Part shown: piece by piece, positions 9,909 through 23,921 of the stretch
Position numbering within the stretch: position 1 is the first letter of the stretch
How the letters are laid out: each line of letters starts with the position of its first letter
NCBI GenBank assembly: GCA_017654735.1
Contig: JADPYG010000088.1
Span: 3,224,001-3,288,000 of the forward strand
Reading direction: 5' to 3'
Length of the DNA stretch: 64,000 nt
Origin: Vishniacozyma victoriae
Lineage: Eukaryota; Basidiomycota; Tremellomycetes; Tremellales; Bulleribasidiaceae
The notes under the pieces: model-generated
The model's input: the letters and a program-made list of their open reading frames with translations, nothing else
Databases searched by the model: none
Told to the model about the DNA's origin: nothing
Translations under genes and position numbers: made by a program

Positions 9909-11748
9909 ATGCCGCAATACATCCTCAGATTATCACTGGAGCATCCAACTTTCCGTCTACCATCGCTCAAATCTATCGCCGACCTCTACGGATTTCCATT
10001 GCGATTTGTGTCGGAAGACAAGCTAAGATCAGTGCTCATCATTGAGCTGGAGAAGGATGAGGATGCCGAGAAGTTCCTGGAGCGAGGTGTACTGGTCATG
10101 CAAGTCTTCGAAGCAACATATAATCCGGATCTAAGCTGATATTCAGGTCAGTGTGTCGCCTAATAGCCGAGGGATCATCATACGAGGAGATGCACAAGCA
10201 GGTCCAGGCCGACCTCAGCGTGTTCCAGCCGTATATGGACAAGAAGTTCAAGTTCGAGTTCGAGAGCATCAACCATCGCTCGACATCAAGGCGTCAGAGG
10301 TACGGACGTCAACTGAGCCGGCCGATATCTGGCTGATCCGCAGGGAAATGATCGATTCGTTCACGTACTGCGGCTTAAGCAAGGTGGACATAAAGAATCC
10401 AGAAGTGGAATTCGTTATCTTCGAAGATTGTATGCTGGCCTTCTGTGATACAGAACATCACTGATATTATAGATGACAAAGTCTCGGCACATACTCATGA
10501 GCATCGGCTGTCGCGCGAAGGGGAGTTCATCAGGGTATACTTTGGCAGAAGAGTAGGTTTGGCCAGAGAAGCGGTATTGCAAGCTGACCAGGCAGATAGG
10601 TTTTTCCAAAGCGAGACCTCTCATCGCGAAGCATGATATCAAGCAGCGAACCTTCTACGGGAATACATCCATGGAGGCTGAGATGGGTTTCCTAATGGCT
10701 GGACAAGCTTTGGTGAGTCCATCAATAGGTGCTATTGTATGATGCTGACCCTACAGCCAGCACCAGGCAAGATCATATACGATCCTTTCGCTGGGACAGG
10801 ATCACTGCTGTATGCTGTAGCACACTGGGGTGCTTACGTCTTTGGCTCGGATATTGATGGGCGTCAAATGAGAGGGAAAAGTAAGTTTTCCGTCGGAGTC
10901 GAGATGAAGCACTGATAAGTAGCACGCGGGAAAGATGTAGTGCCCGGTATGCTTCGAGCCGCAGAGCAGTATGGAGTTCGTGATAAATTCCTGGATCTAT
11001 TCACTTTCGACGTCACGCAGAACCCGCTGCGCAGAGGAGGCTGGGTCGACTCGATCGTCACTGATCCACCATGTACGCGTGCTGCCTTGACCCAACTGAC
11101 GAGCAGATGGTGTGAGGGCTGGAGCCAAGCGATTGGGCAAGAGAGCGACGAAGAAGACCCCAACGCGCGATGGGCCATGTCTGATGCCGGATGGGACATA
11201 CTCCCACGAGTAAGTCAGCCGCTGAATCGGGTACGACACAACTAATTTCTAGAAACCCAGATTACAATCCCCCTTGTCGCCCGTACGAAATGGCCAACCT
11301 GACATTGGATATCATTCTGCTGGCACGATATCTACTAGTACCTGGAGGTCGACTAGTTTTCTTCATACCGACGATAACGGAAGAATGGGACGAGGTCGAT
11401 CTGCCTGTTGTAGAGGGTATGCTGGAATTGAAGTGCGGTAGCGGCAGTGTACAGGAGTTCCACAGCTGGGGTAGAAGGGTAAGTCTGCCGAAAATTTCAG
11501 AGACAAAAGCTGACCTCGCAGCTGATAACGATGGAAAAGACAGCACAGGATGATGGTCCGCCACCGACGTTCCCGGATCATCGGGAAGTGTATGAGGTGC
11601 TCAAAGGTAGAGTACCTGGGCATCACAACTTTGGTCAAAGGGTATGTTCATCTGATTGGTCAAGAGGAAATCGCTGACCAGCCTGCAGTACTTCGAGAGA
11701 CTGAAGCCTCGCGTCGAACCTTCAGATTCTCCACCTGCCCTTCCTTAA
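9909..11748 (+). CDS. TRM11: tRNA (guanine(10)-N2)-methyltransferase, Trm11
   Basis: Trm11, acting with Trm112, makes m2G at position 10 of tRNAs in the cytosol. Exon 1 gives the N-terminal MPQYILRLSLEHPTFRLPSL, and following exons give the THUMP-like region (VFQPYMDKKFKFEFESINH, then KNPEVEFVIFED). The Rossmann methyltransferase part has IIYDPFAGTGSLLYAVAHW (SAM-binding loop) and, across an intron near 11073-11107, the catalytic DPPYGVRAGAK motif. The last exon ends YFERLKPRV...PPALP and TAA at 11748. Several introns of about 40-60 nt interrupt the gene. TRM7, another tRNA methyltransferase, is 20 kb away but not linked in any operon-like way. Confidence 0.93.
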
Positions 11749-12046
11749 GAGGTCTTATACCTTCGCTTCTTGCATGTATGGCCTGATATGGCGGTGTCCA
11801 GAACACCAGCCATATGCACCGTATACCACAAGCGGCCCGTTCCGATCGTGATTAACAAGCTATGACGAAAAGGAATTTGCATATACGCATTATAGACTAA
11901 TTACATGTCAACGAAGTACAAGCGACTCAGGGAGTCTTACAAGATACTGAAAGGGGAAGAACATAGCACGAACAACGTAAATGGGACATTATACTTGAGA
12001 ATAAAAGTAGAAGGGAGTAAAGTGTATCGAATATGATTATGGGTAT
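11749..12046. other. Intergenic region between convergent TRM11 and SWI1-type genes
   Basis: This stretch of just under 300 bp holds the two convergent 3' UTRs. I see no gene or structured element in it. Confidence 0.6.
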
Positions 12047-15000
12047 CTATCCAAAGATCAATCCACCATTATAAGCCGCACTACCCGGCGACTGTGGGAC
12101 CGACATATATGTGTACCCATCGTCATCCTCTAGGTCGATTACTTTGGTGTCTGGTTCCAAGGATTTCGGATCGGCTCGAATGGAATGTATGACCGATTCC
12201 CCTCTTGCGACTGTACGTATTGATTCTGGCGAATAATCGTCTACCAGATCGGAGAGTAGCTCTGGAGTGGGGAAATGTGAATGATCGAGATCCATGAACT
12301 GGGCGAACAGTTCGTCGTCCGTTGGGTCCGAGCGTGTAGCGGGTGGCTTGGCAGAGGCAGCGGTGATGGGTGCGTTAGCCAGACCGGAAGTGGCAGTGGC
12401 CGGTTTGACGACAGGGGCAGTTGTTGACCGGTCTTCCGCTTGGGCCTTCTCAAACTCTTCCATGGCACTCGTCAATGCCGACCAAGGATCGGCAGTGCCG
12501 TTTGCCAAAGCAGCTTGAGCTTCAAAGAAGGCTTTATGTCGAATATCCTCTGTCGATTCGATCTTGGGAATAGCTGGCGCAGCAAATTTAGGTGTCTTGT
12601 TGAGTGCGGCGGCGTTTGACGTCTGCCTCTTCCTCTTGTTTGCGTTGGCCGTTGGGACTGCCTTTTTGGAGTTGGCTGATCCGGGCAGACCAGCTGGCGA
12701 ATCGGCAGCGATGGATGGTGTTTTGGGATCTGGCGTTTGACCTTGTACGGCTGGACTTTGACCTGATTTCCCCTTTTGTCGTTTCGATGGAGGTGGTTTG
12801 AGATCTTCTACCCGAAGTCCCTTGGGTAGCTTGGCAGCGAGATCTTCCATAGCGGGGGATTGTCGTGTCATTGAACCTCCGACGGATGAGGGACCTTGTT
12901 CAACAGCAGCGAGAAGTCGGGTTAACGAAGGTGCGGTCTCTGGATTACTGAGCATCTCAGACATGAAGTTGCTGAATCGGTTCAGTATAGACGTGATACG
13001 ATCGCGCAGCATGCTGAGGTCGGGTGGGGTTGCCATGTACTTGTCCTGAGCCGCTTGACCAGTAATGACCTGGATCGTCGTGTACTGTCTATGAGCTCCA
13101 GCCTCATTATGCATGTAGCTAGACTCACGAATTGAATGACATTCAACAACATGTTGGCATCGTCATTGGCAGAAGCATTGATCGAAGGATTGGTAGCGCG
13201 CTCGACAGCGACCATGAACATCTTTGGCATCTTGTGCTGAGCGTCCGCAGCAAGTTGTGGTAGACCCTGCAGATCCGCCACCACTTTGGCCTTGATCTCG
13301 TCTGGGACAGTCGTGAATTTCGTTCCTTTGCTTGTGTCCACTCATTCGTCAGTCTCGTCCCGTCATCTCCCAAAGGACACTTACAAAGCCTCTGCCTCAT
13401 GCTCTCCTCCTTGGACTTGACCCAGAACACGGCCATTTTGGGGTTCTGCTTCATAGCCTGCAGCAATCCGACATCGGCCCCTTGAACATTTTGACGTTGT
13501 TGACCAAGGTTCAGTCCCGTGACGCCCTGAGTCTGCTTGCGACCCTCCAAAGCCTTCTTCTGCTGCTCGTTCAACATGCCATTACCGCCTCTAGCAACAG
13601 CTTCCAAGAACTGACTCGACATTTGCGGTTGTTGCTGCTGTTGCTGCTGTTGTGGGATATTCTGGCCGCCTTGTGCTTTCATTCGATCGTTGAGCAGGGA
13701 CTGGTAGAACATGTCTTCGAGTCGCGAGAGGAATTTGGCGTGTACCATAGCTATCTGCATGGCGATCTGGGGAGTTGATCGTGGTGAAGGTCCTGATTGG
13801 GTTGGTTCGCCAAAGCCGAGAAGAGCAGCAATCTGAGACCAGGCAGCTAAATTGCCTTCGAGCTGATTATCAGCTCATGCTCGCCAAGTGAGACTTACCT
13901 TCACACTACCGCCGTTCTTGTGGACCAAGTTGAAGAGCGCATAAAGGTCGACTGCCCGGTTCTGGATCGCTGGAGGCACAAAGTTTCCAGAGATGTTCAA
14001 CATTTGCAAAAGATATGTCAAGAATTTGTCTTCTGGAATTGGGAAAGGCAGTTTCGCGAAGTCATGCCCTGCCCACGCTTTGGCTCTATTTGCTGACTGT
14101 TGGATCTGTGGTTGCACTTGACCTTGTTGTTGCTGTTGCTGCCATTGTGGGTTTGGATTCGTCTGACCCGATCCGGGTCCCGCGCTGGCTTGGCGCTGTG
14201 CTGGTGGTGGCGGAACAGCAAATGAACCAGCTGGCTGCTGGGCGAATGAGGGTACGTTGTTGTTGACCTGAACAGTAGGCTGAATTTGCGGAGTGGTGAT
14301 ATCGACTGGATTGGATTGAGAACCCATTTGGTTCTGGGTTTGTCGGTTCTGCGATTGCTGCATTGCCGCCTGCTGTTGAATTTGCATTTGTCGGTTGTTC
14401 TGATTTTTGACTTGATTCCAGACGACATTCTGAAGAGCTGCATAGTCCAAGCCCATCAGTTGATTGACATTTCCAGGGAAGCTGATCATTAGTATCTAGC
14501 TCAAGGAAGCCAGAGGGTACGTACACTTTCTCCAGACCATCTACCAGAGGCTGAGGTACATCCATCAATCGTCTCTTGAATTCGGCAATCATCTGCATCA
14601 ACGTAGTCCTGCCCTGCTGCGCTTGGAACTGCTACTCGGGTCAGCGGGCATCATCAAACCGAGGCGAGATCTTACATTACTGGTACCAGCAACCTTGCTC
14701 AGCATCGAGGCAGTGGCTTTCTCCAAATGATCATTGTCCCATCCCTGTACCATCGTGAAGATCCCGGCAGCCTGACCCTGTTGCTGTTGCTGCTGCGACT
14801 GCTGCTGCTGTTGTGGTTGTTGTTGCTGTGGCTGTGGCTGAGGTATTGGGGGATGGACACTTGATGAGTGGGACAATGTTCGGTGGTGGTGACTCGGCGT
14901 GATTCCACCTGGTAGTTGCTGCTGTTGCTGCATCGACTGGCCAGGCTGGGGAGAAGGAAGAGGAAGTGCGCTTCCATTGTTCTGCTGTGGTGTGACCAGT

Positions 15001-15944
15001 CCAGATCGTTGACGCTGCTTCATGGCCTGTAGCTGATTGTCAGTTACATCCTGCAATGATGGACCCACAGCTTCAATCTGCCTCTGAGTATCACCGGCAC
15101 CAGGATACTGCATAGCCTGTTGAGCCTGAGCGGGATTGAACGAATCGTTCCTTGGTAGCTGGGGTTGGGAGGGTTGCTGGATTGGCTGATTCGGCATTCG
15201 CTGCCCACCTTGTTGACCCATGTTTTGGTTCTGCTGAGGTTGGGGCTGAGATTGAGGAGTGAATCCATTCAGACCAACGGGATGTGGTCGTTGCTGTTGC
15301 TGTTGCTGCTGGGGTGGTTGCTGCGCCTGTTGCGGATTCTGCGTCAACGATCCCATATTGATACTCGTCCCAGCCTGTTTTGCTCGCATCATGATTTGAT
15401 TGATCGCTTGAGCGCGTTCACTCTTTTCCATTTCGGGATGTGAGCGAAAGAAAGCTTCGAGCTGCTGAGCGGTATTGGTATTTGGCTGGTTGATCTGAGG
15501 TTGGATATTGTTCATCGGTACGGGCATTTGGGCATTCTGAACATTGGGAGATGGTTGGAATTGTTGCGGTTGGGTCGGGTTGGGGTAGAGGTTGGCCTGT
15601 TGAGCTGGTATACCTTGGCTTTGCAGCATACTGCTTGTTGTCAGCGCAGTCCACTATAAGCGAATTTGAGCTGACCTCTGTAGAGCTTGTCTTCTGCCCT
15701 GCTCTGAATCCCCTACTCCGGTTGATAGATTCAGTCCCTGACTCTGAGAGTGATGATTCACCATCCCGCCCATACCTAGAGCGTTCGAGCCCTGTCCAAT
15801 ATTCTGTCCTCCCTGCTGCTGTTGCTGCTGTTGTTGTGACTGTTGTTGGAGTATTTGCTGGATCTGAGCGAGATTGAGTTGCATATTCTGTCCATTCTGT
15901 CCATTCTGACTCAAGTTTTGACCCATATTCATCTGGTTCAACTG

Positions 15945-15975
<31 letters not shown>

Positions 15976-16424
15976 TGGATCTGCGGCGGAAGCTGCTGAG
16001 CGCCCTGTTGTGGATATGCGAATTGACCCATCATGCCATTGATGTTCGGACTCGGGTTCCCACCCTGACTCTGCAAAGCCAGTAATTGCTGATACTGTCC
16101 AGGTGCTGCCGTTCCCGGTAACCCCATCCCCAACCTCTGCTGTTCCAGCTTTGCCGCTTCCTGAGACTGGAGTCGCTGGTAGGTTTGATGTAATCCGTTG
16201 AAACCCATCGAGTTCTGAGCGGGATTGGCATTATTCATCATTTGCGAGAATTGCTGTTGTTGTTGAGGATTCGGCTGTTGCTGCTGCTGTTGTTGCTGTT
16301 GCTGCTGGTTCTGCTGTTGCTGCTGCAGGAACTGTTGATATAGCGCTGGCGGGATTTGTGATGGATTGATATTTCCCATAGAGGCCATATTGCCCATATA
16401 AGGGTTATTCTGATTATTCGACAT
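12047..16424 (-). CDS. SWI1-type ARID subunit of SWI/SNF
   Basis: This is a large minus-strand gene of at least five exons. The N-terminal two thirds is strongly Gln-, Asn- and Pro-rich, with many pure glutamine runs. In the middle (about 14060-13690) sits an ARID/BRIGHT-type domain: KLPFPIPEDKFLTYLLQML, then NRAVDLYALFNLVHKNGG, then AAWSQIAALLGFG and a helical segment with AKFLSRLEDMFYQSLL. The C-terminal part is Pro/Ala-rich with an acidic segment near the end. A Gln-rich protein with one ARID domain is the pattern of Swi1/ARID1, a DNA-binding subunit of the SWI/SNF remodeller in the nucleus. The glutamine runs are coded by mixed CAG/CAA. No Armadillo-like C-terminal domain was recognised, so the orthology is likely but not proven. 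Confidence 0.82.
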
Positions 16425-17688
16425 GCTGAGTGGCGATGAATATCGTGTCCGGGATTGGAGCGTATGGGTATGGATAGAAGGCTATCACGAGAGGAGAGAG
16501 ACCTTTGTGAAAGTCGGCCGGGGCCTACCAGTCGAAGTATGTGGTGAAGTGAAAGGATATCCGATTATTGGTCCGCCCGACAATGACGCTATTCCACCTG
16601 AGACCTGCGCTGTTCAGTCAATCTTGTCACAGGCGTGTAGATGTGGCGACGAGTGAATGGAAAGGTGACATGGTATGATATATGACGACGAAGAAGGCGG
16701 GGCGGAGATGATGGGTGTAACAGGTGGCTAAAAGAGAAGACATACCAGTCAATCCCTCCTTCCAAATGGAGTCCGGCCCGTTTCTCCGCACTGCACCTCC
16801 TCACTGGGTCCTTTGGATGGCGAGCACGCGACAAACACCCTCACGTTGGCTGCGTGACCGATTGTGTTGAGAGTGGACGTGGTAGGCGACGATATGATGC
16901 AAGTTGGTGGATTTCTCGGCGATCGCGGGGACAGTCTTGTGCGTTTTTTGACTGACTAATGAGTGTGGATGGGGCGTAACGCGATTAAGCGATCTTTTGC
17001 GGTACAAGTAGGCAGTACAGGAGTCGAGAAATAGGATAGAATACGATATACGATAGACCGGTCGAGGCGATGGATAATTATAGGACAAGTAAAGATTGAG
17101 TGATAGATGTATATGAGTCGAGTAACCGTGTAATGTAAACGAATCTCGTGGCCCCTGATTCGTTTCTCTTTGTGTACCGATCCCTTCTCCTCACAGACTA
17201 CTGTGTTGAGTCTATGAAATAAGATAGTGTATAGATGGACCCGAATAGCACACGACAAAGATACACCGGATCTTTTCCATACGACTAACTGGCCACCTCT
17301 TCTTCTTGATCCAAGGCTCACGACGTCAAAGCACCAGTATGTAGTCAGGTACTTCCCCCGCACTGGTAACATCCCTTTTTACACAATAACACAAATTGTG
17401 TATTTGACCCAACCCGTAAAAGTGGCGGCGAGGATCCTCTGTTCTAACCCCTTAAATTGATCAAAGCCGTTACCGTGATATTCCTCCACCCTCCCGGATT
17501 GATTTAAAGCAGAGGATACCCTGAAACAAGTTCCCGGTCACGCATAAGGGTCGATCAAGGGTAAGGACCAAGTAGATCTTCATAGTCATATAGGCTAGAA
17601 GAGTGTAATCCTCCGGTTTCAATTCGAATACATCTTCTTCTATTGTACAACTGGTACTGGCTCGGGATACGGAAGTGGTGCATAGGTC
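16425..17688. other. Upstream region of the SWI1-type gene and 3' side of GYP1
   Basis: About 1.26 kb without a supportable gene. Several open frames of 60-138 codons occur on both strands, but none has domain content or plausible splice connections. A long 5' leader or promoter for the SWI1-type gene is the simplest explanation. Confidence 0.55.
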
Positions 17689-19848
17689 TCATCTTCCGAG
17701 CATGCCGAACCCGCCGCCATTTGGTTTCTGGTTCGCAAAGTGGTTCTCTGCGCCTTGCCATACTGTTTTGAGGACGTATGATTCCGACAACAAGAGCTCG
17801 ATATCGTGGTCTGTCCAACTCTGCGTAGGGAGGCATTGAAGGAACATGATCATTTCCTGTTGATCAGCTTGAAAGCGGCAAAGGCAAGGATGACTGACTT
17901 GGAAGTCCATATCTCGCAAACGCTCGGAAAACTTGACTAGGAGTGCAGAGCACACGTAGAGGTGGAATTGTGAGAACGCATCTGTTCCTTCTGCCTTGTA
18001 CCGTCAGCGAGAGGTGACCGCGAGACGGAGAGGACGTACGAGATAGGTATCCCACATCCTGACTGTACACTTCATACTGATCTCCCGCATCAACAAACAG
18101 TTCATCCACCTGAATGCGAACTGCATGAATTCGATACCTTGATCCTCGAAGTGAGCAGCGAGAGGCGCTACACGTCAGTGTGAGTCTGGTCAAGGTGAAT
18201 TCAGAACTGACCATCGATCCGCTTGACCAGCTCCGACATCCGCTTGACAAGTCTCTGGATACCAGGTTGTTGATTGATGTAATTATCCTGTATACCATCC
18301 AGCAATTTCGAAAGACACCAGAACGAATCCGCCTCAATAGCAGCAAGCACAGCAGGATCGAGGTCGCCAACATCAAACATCTCCGGATCCGTGTCTAATC
18401 TCAGCTCACATATCATTCTAGCGGAGCGGGGACATACCGATATAAGCGCTCAAAAAGACCTGGAAGAATGGCGTTACCAAATCGTTAATTCCTTGTACGT
18501 AACCCGAAGCGGGATGACGCGTTGCCCAGACATAGAGGATGCGCTCTAGAGATCGCTGAGCAGTCATCGTTGACCATAGTGGAACGCCGGGCCTGGTACG
18601 TGGCACGTCAATCTCGATTTGATGCCACATCTGGTTGTCAGCCTTGATATCTTGACTTCACGGACCTGTTGATCGAGAGAGGCGAGACCTCGGCCGAAAT
18701 ATTGATCGACCAGTTGCGAGTACTCTTTTCGTTTACGATGTAAAGTCGTGAGTCGAGGCTGGACGGGTAGAGGTAGGTAATTCTGCTTGTCAGGCATGTC
18801 CTTACCGTCTCGCATGTGACTTACGAGTAAGAGCTGCCAGACAATCGGCCTGACCTCCTCGGGCACTCCGCTCCACGCAAGTCGTCTCAATTCACCTAGC
18901 TAGTCAGCTGACGATCTCAGATCCAGATTTCCAGGTTGACTTACCAAGATCAACGCCGCCTCCATCTTCGTCTCTCCCCCTTAGAACCTTGGCAAATCTC
19001 TCCCTCCTTCTCTCTGTCCTTACGCTTCGCTGCCTATTGATCCCCTCTTTCCTGCCTACTGACTTCGGCGTCGTGGATCCGATCTCATGCGATGGGATAT
19101 TGGACAGGTTCGTAGAGCTCGATGAAGATGATACTTGATTACTGGCTAGGAATGGGAACACGGATGATGGGTTCATGGGTGCCGTTGTCGGTGTCGAGGG
19201 GGCCGAGCTTGACAAGTGGAGCGAAGAGAGTAGCTGTAGAGGATCTGTAGATTAGCTTGGTAGATAGCAGAGCAGAACAGCCATACCCCGGAGAATAGCA
19301 TCCACGTCCTCCCTGATAGCCTCTTTACCTGCCCTAATTGGCTGTAAGACCTCTTCTTCCTCTACAACGGGATCCACCAGCTCCCAAGCACCTCCAGGGG
19401 GTAGCTTTGATCCACTAGATTCCCTGTGACCTGTCGCGGTGGTGGGAGATCCCGTTCCCGGTGGTGGGGGTGCAGCGCCCTCGGTATAGGTCTTTGAGGT
19501 ATTCAAAACTGGCCGATGCGAGACGTGTTGATATGACCCAGAAGCCCAACTTGCAGCTACGACACTCCCAGTAGATGATTGACGCTGATGCCCATTCCCA
19601 TTGGGCCTGATAGGGATAGGTGCAGCTCCATTCCCCCTCAATCCAGTGGGTAGATCATCTTCGTGATCTGATCCTGAATCCCATGCATCCTCCCATTCGT
19701 GTGACCGGCGATTGTTTGACTTTAATTTCGTAGGCGATGGTGGTTTTGTTCGATTTGAAGCTGCTGATGATGGTCTGGGGAAGATTGAGGAATTGAGGAT
19801 GATATGCGGGTTTGCCGAATGGGGGCGTGTAGGTGGTTGGAATGCCAT
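17689..19848 (-). CDS. GYP1: Rab GTPase-activating protein, Gyp1-like (TBC domain)
   Basis: A multi-exon minus-strand gene. The N-terminal 300 residues are Ser/Pro-rich and probably disordered. The TBC domain begins near ELRRLAWSGVPEEVRPIVW. It carries both catalytic fingers: the Arg in IEIDVPRTRPGVPLW and the Gln in GYVQGINDLVTPFF. The C-terminal block FLQCLPTQSWTDHDIELL matches the Gyp1/TBC1D22 subgroup. Gyp1 acts on Ypt1/Rab1 (and other Rabs in vitro) at the Golgi. The start ATG at 19848 opens the Ser/Pro-rich exon. Introns are 45-65 nt. The gene is divergent from the unknown gene at 20246. Confidence 0.92.
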
Positions 19849-20245
19849 GCTGTGGTGTCTGTGGTGTATGCGTGCGCGATCGTATATGGGTTTATTGAGT
19901 CATGAGAGTATCGTACTTGCAGACTAGAGCCTGTATATGCTTTGGTATGATATGTAATGAGTAGCAAGGTAAGGTAAAGTATAGTTAGTGAGTTGTATGG
20001 AGCAAGGTGGTTCAACGTGTTCGGTAATCAATGAATCTACTTCTTCCAGCTAGATTGTTCAAGTTACTCTTTGCATACACTACAGTACAATCCTTTGGGC
20101 ACTTCTGGTACTCAATCTCGCTCCATCTGCTCATCCAGCACTTGCCTACCGCCGAAATTCGATTTGAACTGCATCGCAGGGTGCCAAGAATGAGTTTGGG
20201 CTAATATCCAATGTCCTGATCCGACCTACACTTTGCCCGCTCATT
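19849..20245. promoter_or_regulatory. Divergent promoter between GYP1 and the gene at 20246
   Basis: 397 bp between opposite start codons. I see no convincing motif beyond AT-rich patches. Confidence 0.5.
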
Positions 20246-22383
20246 ATGGAATCAGACCCACCCACCCATGTATACCAAGATCGACCCGAAGATCCCACCA
20301 ACGGCAATGCCAACACTGGACGACCTAAATCATCCCAGTCCCGACCAATCTCGCCATTATCTTCATTCTCCCAGAACCCACTTCATCCAGCAACGGCCGT
20401 CACTCCAGTGAAATTCGCAGCTACGACAAATGCGTTTCACCTCGCTGTATCACCTACTTCCTCGACTAGTTCAGGGCGCGAAACACAATTAAGCTCCATG
20501 TTGTTGAATAATGAACGTTCACCACCTCAAGCTGGATCTTCAACTACTCGACGATTACGACGACCTAGTATGTTATCATTGGCTCACTGTCCGAAAGGCA
20601 TGGATGATGCGATCATGAATGAGAACAGGGAGGATACGGATGACGAGTTGGAATCTGCAATGGGTAGGGTTCAAGGAGGTTCAAGGAGTCCAAATCTATC
20701 GCCTACGAATACAAGATCCAATTCAAACCCCTTTGGATCAGGAGGACAATCAAGATGGGGAAGCAGGGATTCCTCCATGTTTAGTGCTTCACCCACGGGT
20801 CAACCATCATATCGCCCGAACGCTCCGCCATCAATGCAGTCTCTCACTACCAATTCGCCGCCCTCAATGTCGGTCTCCGGCGATATGGATCAGGAGAGTG
20901 GAGAGGGAGAAAGTATGATGGAATTGACTGATCCCGAAGATTTACGTTCGCCACTTCGTTTCTTACCCAGTCATCTCGATACTTCTGCCAGTAGGCGTAA
21001 AGGAAAAGGCAAAATGATAGAGACCGACCCTATCTCGCCAGCCCCGGCCCAACCGACCGGCACTCAAGCGCAAACGACAATCCCAGGTGGACTCGCCGCG
21101 TTCAACAGAAAACCACTCCCAGCTACCCTACTGGCGACACTCATTTCCGAAACCGCCCCGCAGGAACATGAAATGCAATCTGAAGCACGGATGCAACGAT
21201 TCATGCATTCTCATGCATCCCGCTTACCATTTACGCCAAGAGCGTCCAAATCCACTCGAGGCAGGTTCCCCGAAATGGCAGATAATGAAGACGACAACGA
21301 TCTACCGGCTAGACGACCTTCCTATCGCGATCGAACTTCTTGGACGAATATGAGGATGGATAGTGATAGTGATTCAGAAGATGATGCAGACGGAAGCGAA
21401 CCGGTGAATGCTGCATTTGCAGCTGGAATGGATCTGGATCGACCAATGTCATCCAGCTCTAGTGCTTTATGGCCTGGTACCGGATCAGAATCAGGCAAAA
21501 TGACTCCTGGATCTGGACCTCTCGCTATAGCTGGAAGTAGGAATGGAAGTGGTAGCGGGAGCGGAAGTGGAGGTGTTCCTACCCCGCCGACCCAGAGTGG
21601 GGCATGGGGCTCTCGACCAGCTCGTATGAGCTTCTCGAACCAAATGATGTCGAGTCCTGGTAGTGGATTGGCTCTGCCTGGTGCGTTTGGTAGTCTCGGG
21701 ATGGGAGGCGGAACGCCACTGGGCAGTCCTACCCTCGAGCGCTTGGAGGTACGTTCAGTCATTGCGCGTCACGATAGTGCTGACCAATAGCTTGGAGCCT
21801 CGCCAGGTGCAAATACTGCTTCCAGCCCTGGTCTTATGCAGTATAGAGAGTCACTCGGTGGCTCCGCCTCGATGCGCCCTGGCAAGAGAAAAGGTGAATA
21901 GCATCAAATGCTACAATTATGCAAGGCTAACATGCAGCTCAACCGGATGATCGCTTCGACCCGTATAAACGGCCTCGAGGTACTTCGCCCTCGCTCACTC
22001 CCATGTCCCCATCTCGCCCACTATCATCTATGCCAATCCCCTCTTCCCCTTTCGCAGCATCAAATTCAAATAGAAGGCCATACCGCCCGCTCAGCTCTCG
22101 ATCGCGGCAAGCCTCTCCAGCCCTTAGTATAGGCTCAACATCTGGTGTACTCAGCACGTCGCTGGGGACCAATACCAATAAATCACTAGGAGGAAACTTT
22201 ATACCGACGGGACCTGCTGCTGCGATAGCAGCGCAACAGGGACAGGCTCCTCAACTTGGTGGACTTGGTTTACTGAGTCTAGCTAATGTTGGGGAAGATA
22301 CCGAAGGGGAAGTTAGGGCGAACTCAGAAGTAAGAGAAGAAGATGATCGGAGACGATCAGAGGATGATATGGAAGAAGATTGA
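20246..22383 (+). CDS. Disordered Ser/Pro-rich protein of unknown function
   Basis: Exon 1 (20246 to about 21749) codes roughly 500 residues rich in Ser, Pro, Gly and Asp. Three short exons follow. The second gives PGANTASSPGLMQY...RPGKRK. A further exon gives AQPDDRFDPYKRPR, which with the preceding KRK forms a bipartite nuclear-localisation-like signal. The last exon ends with an acidic tail (EDDRRRSEDDMEED). One better-ordered segment is MLSLAHCPKGMDDAIM, about residues 112-127. There are many SP/TP sites, suggesting proline-directed phosphorylation. I do not recognise the family. A nuclear regulatory protein is plausible from composition only. Confidence 0.75.
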
Positions 22384-22665
22384 TATGTTGTATCTAGTAG
22401 TTGTATAGTATTGGAACATCCTTACCCCACTGTGTATGCAGGTACGGGAATGCTTAAGCGCTCCCCGTGTTTTACATTTGTTACTATAATTTCCCAAAGC
22501 GGTAAATGTATTCAACGGTGAAGCCCGGTCGTCACTGCTCACTATCGTCAACCTCTATCTACCTTGGCCACCTATTACCTACCTATATTCACTTGGGATA
22601 CATATCCTAGCACACTACCCACCAACACACTCTCGGGACAGTTTACATCGTCACAATCTAGCAAC

Positions 22666-23705
<1,040 letters not shown>

Positions 23706-23921
23706 GTAAACCTGTCGAGATCGTGTTTGATATTTGATGTGTGATTTATCGACGTGTATACATTTCTCCAGCCTCAGACCATTTAATCCTCATAGACTGT
23801 AGTCTATTATACTCTTATCGTTTCTGATGCATTCATGACTGTATATAGTATACAATAAATACAGTATTGCGGGATCATTTCAGACGCGTCTTGATAAAAG
23901 TAAAATCAACTGTGTTGATGA

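Noticed and set aside
13500..16350. CAG/CTG-rich tracts as an unstable triplet-repeat locus
   Set aside because: Runs are interrupted with CAA and lie inside a coding frame. They are explained by glutamine-rich protein sequence.
16956..17372. 138-codon open frame upstream of the SWI1-type gene
   Set aside because: Composition is not protein-like, no domain is visible, and it lies in a likely 5' leader region.
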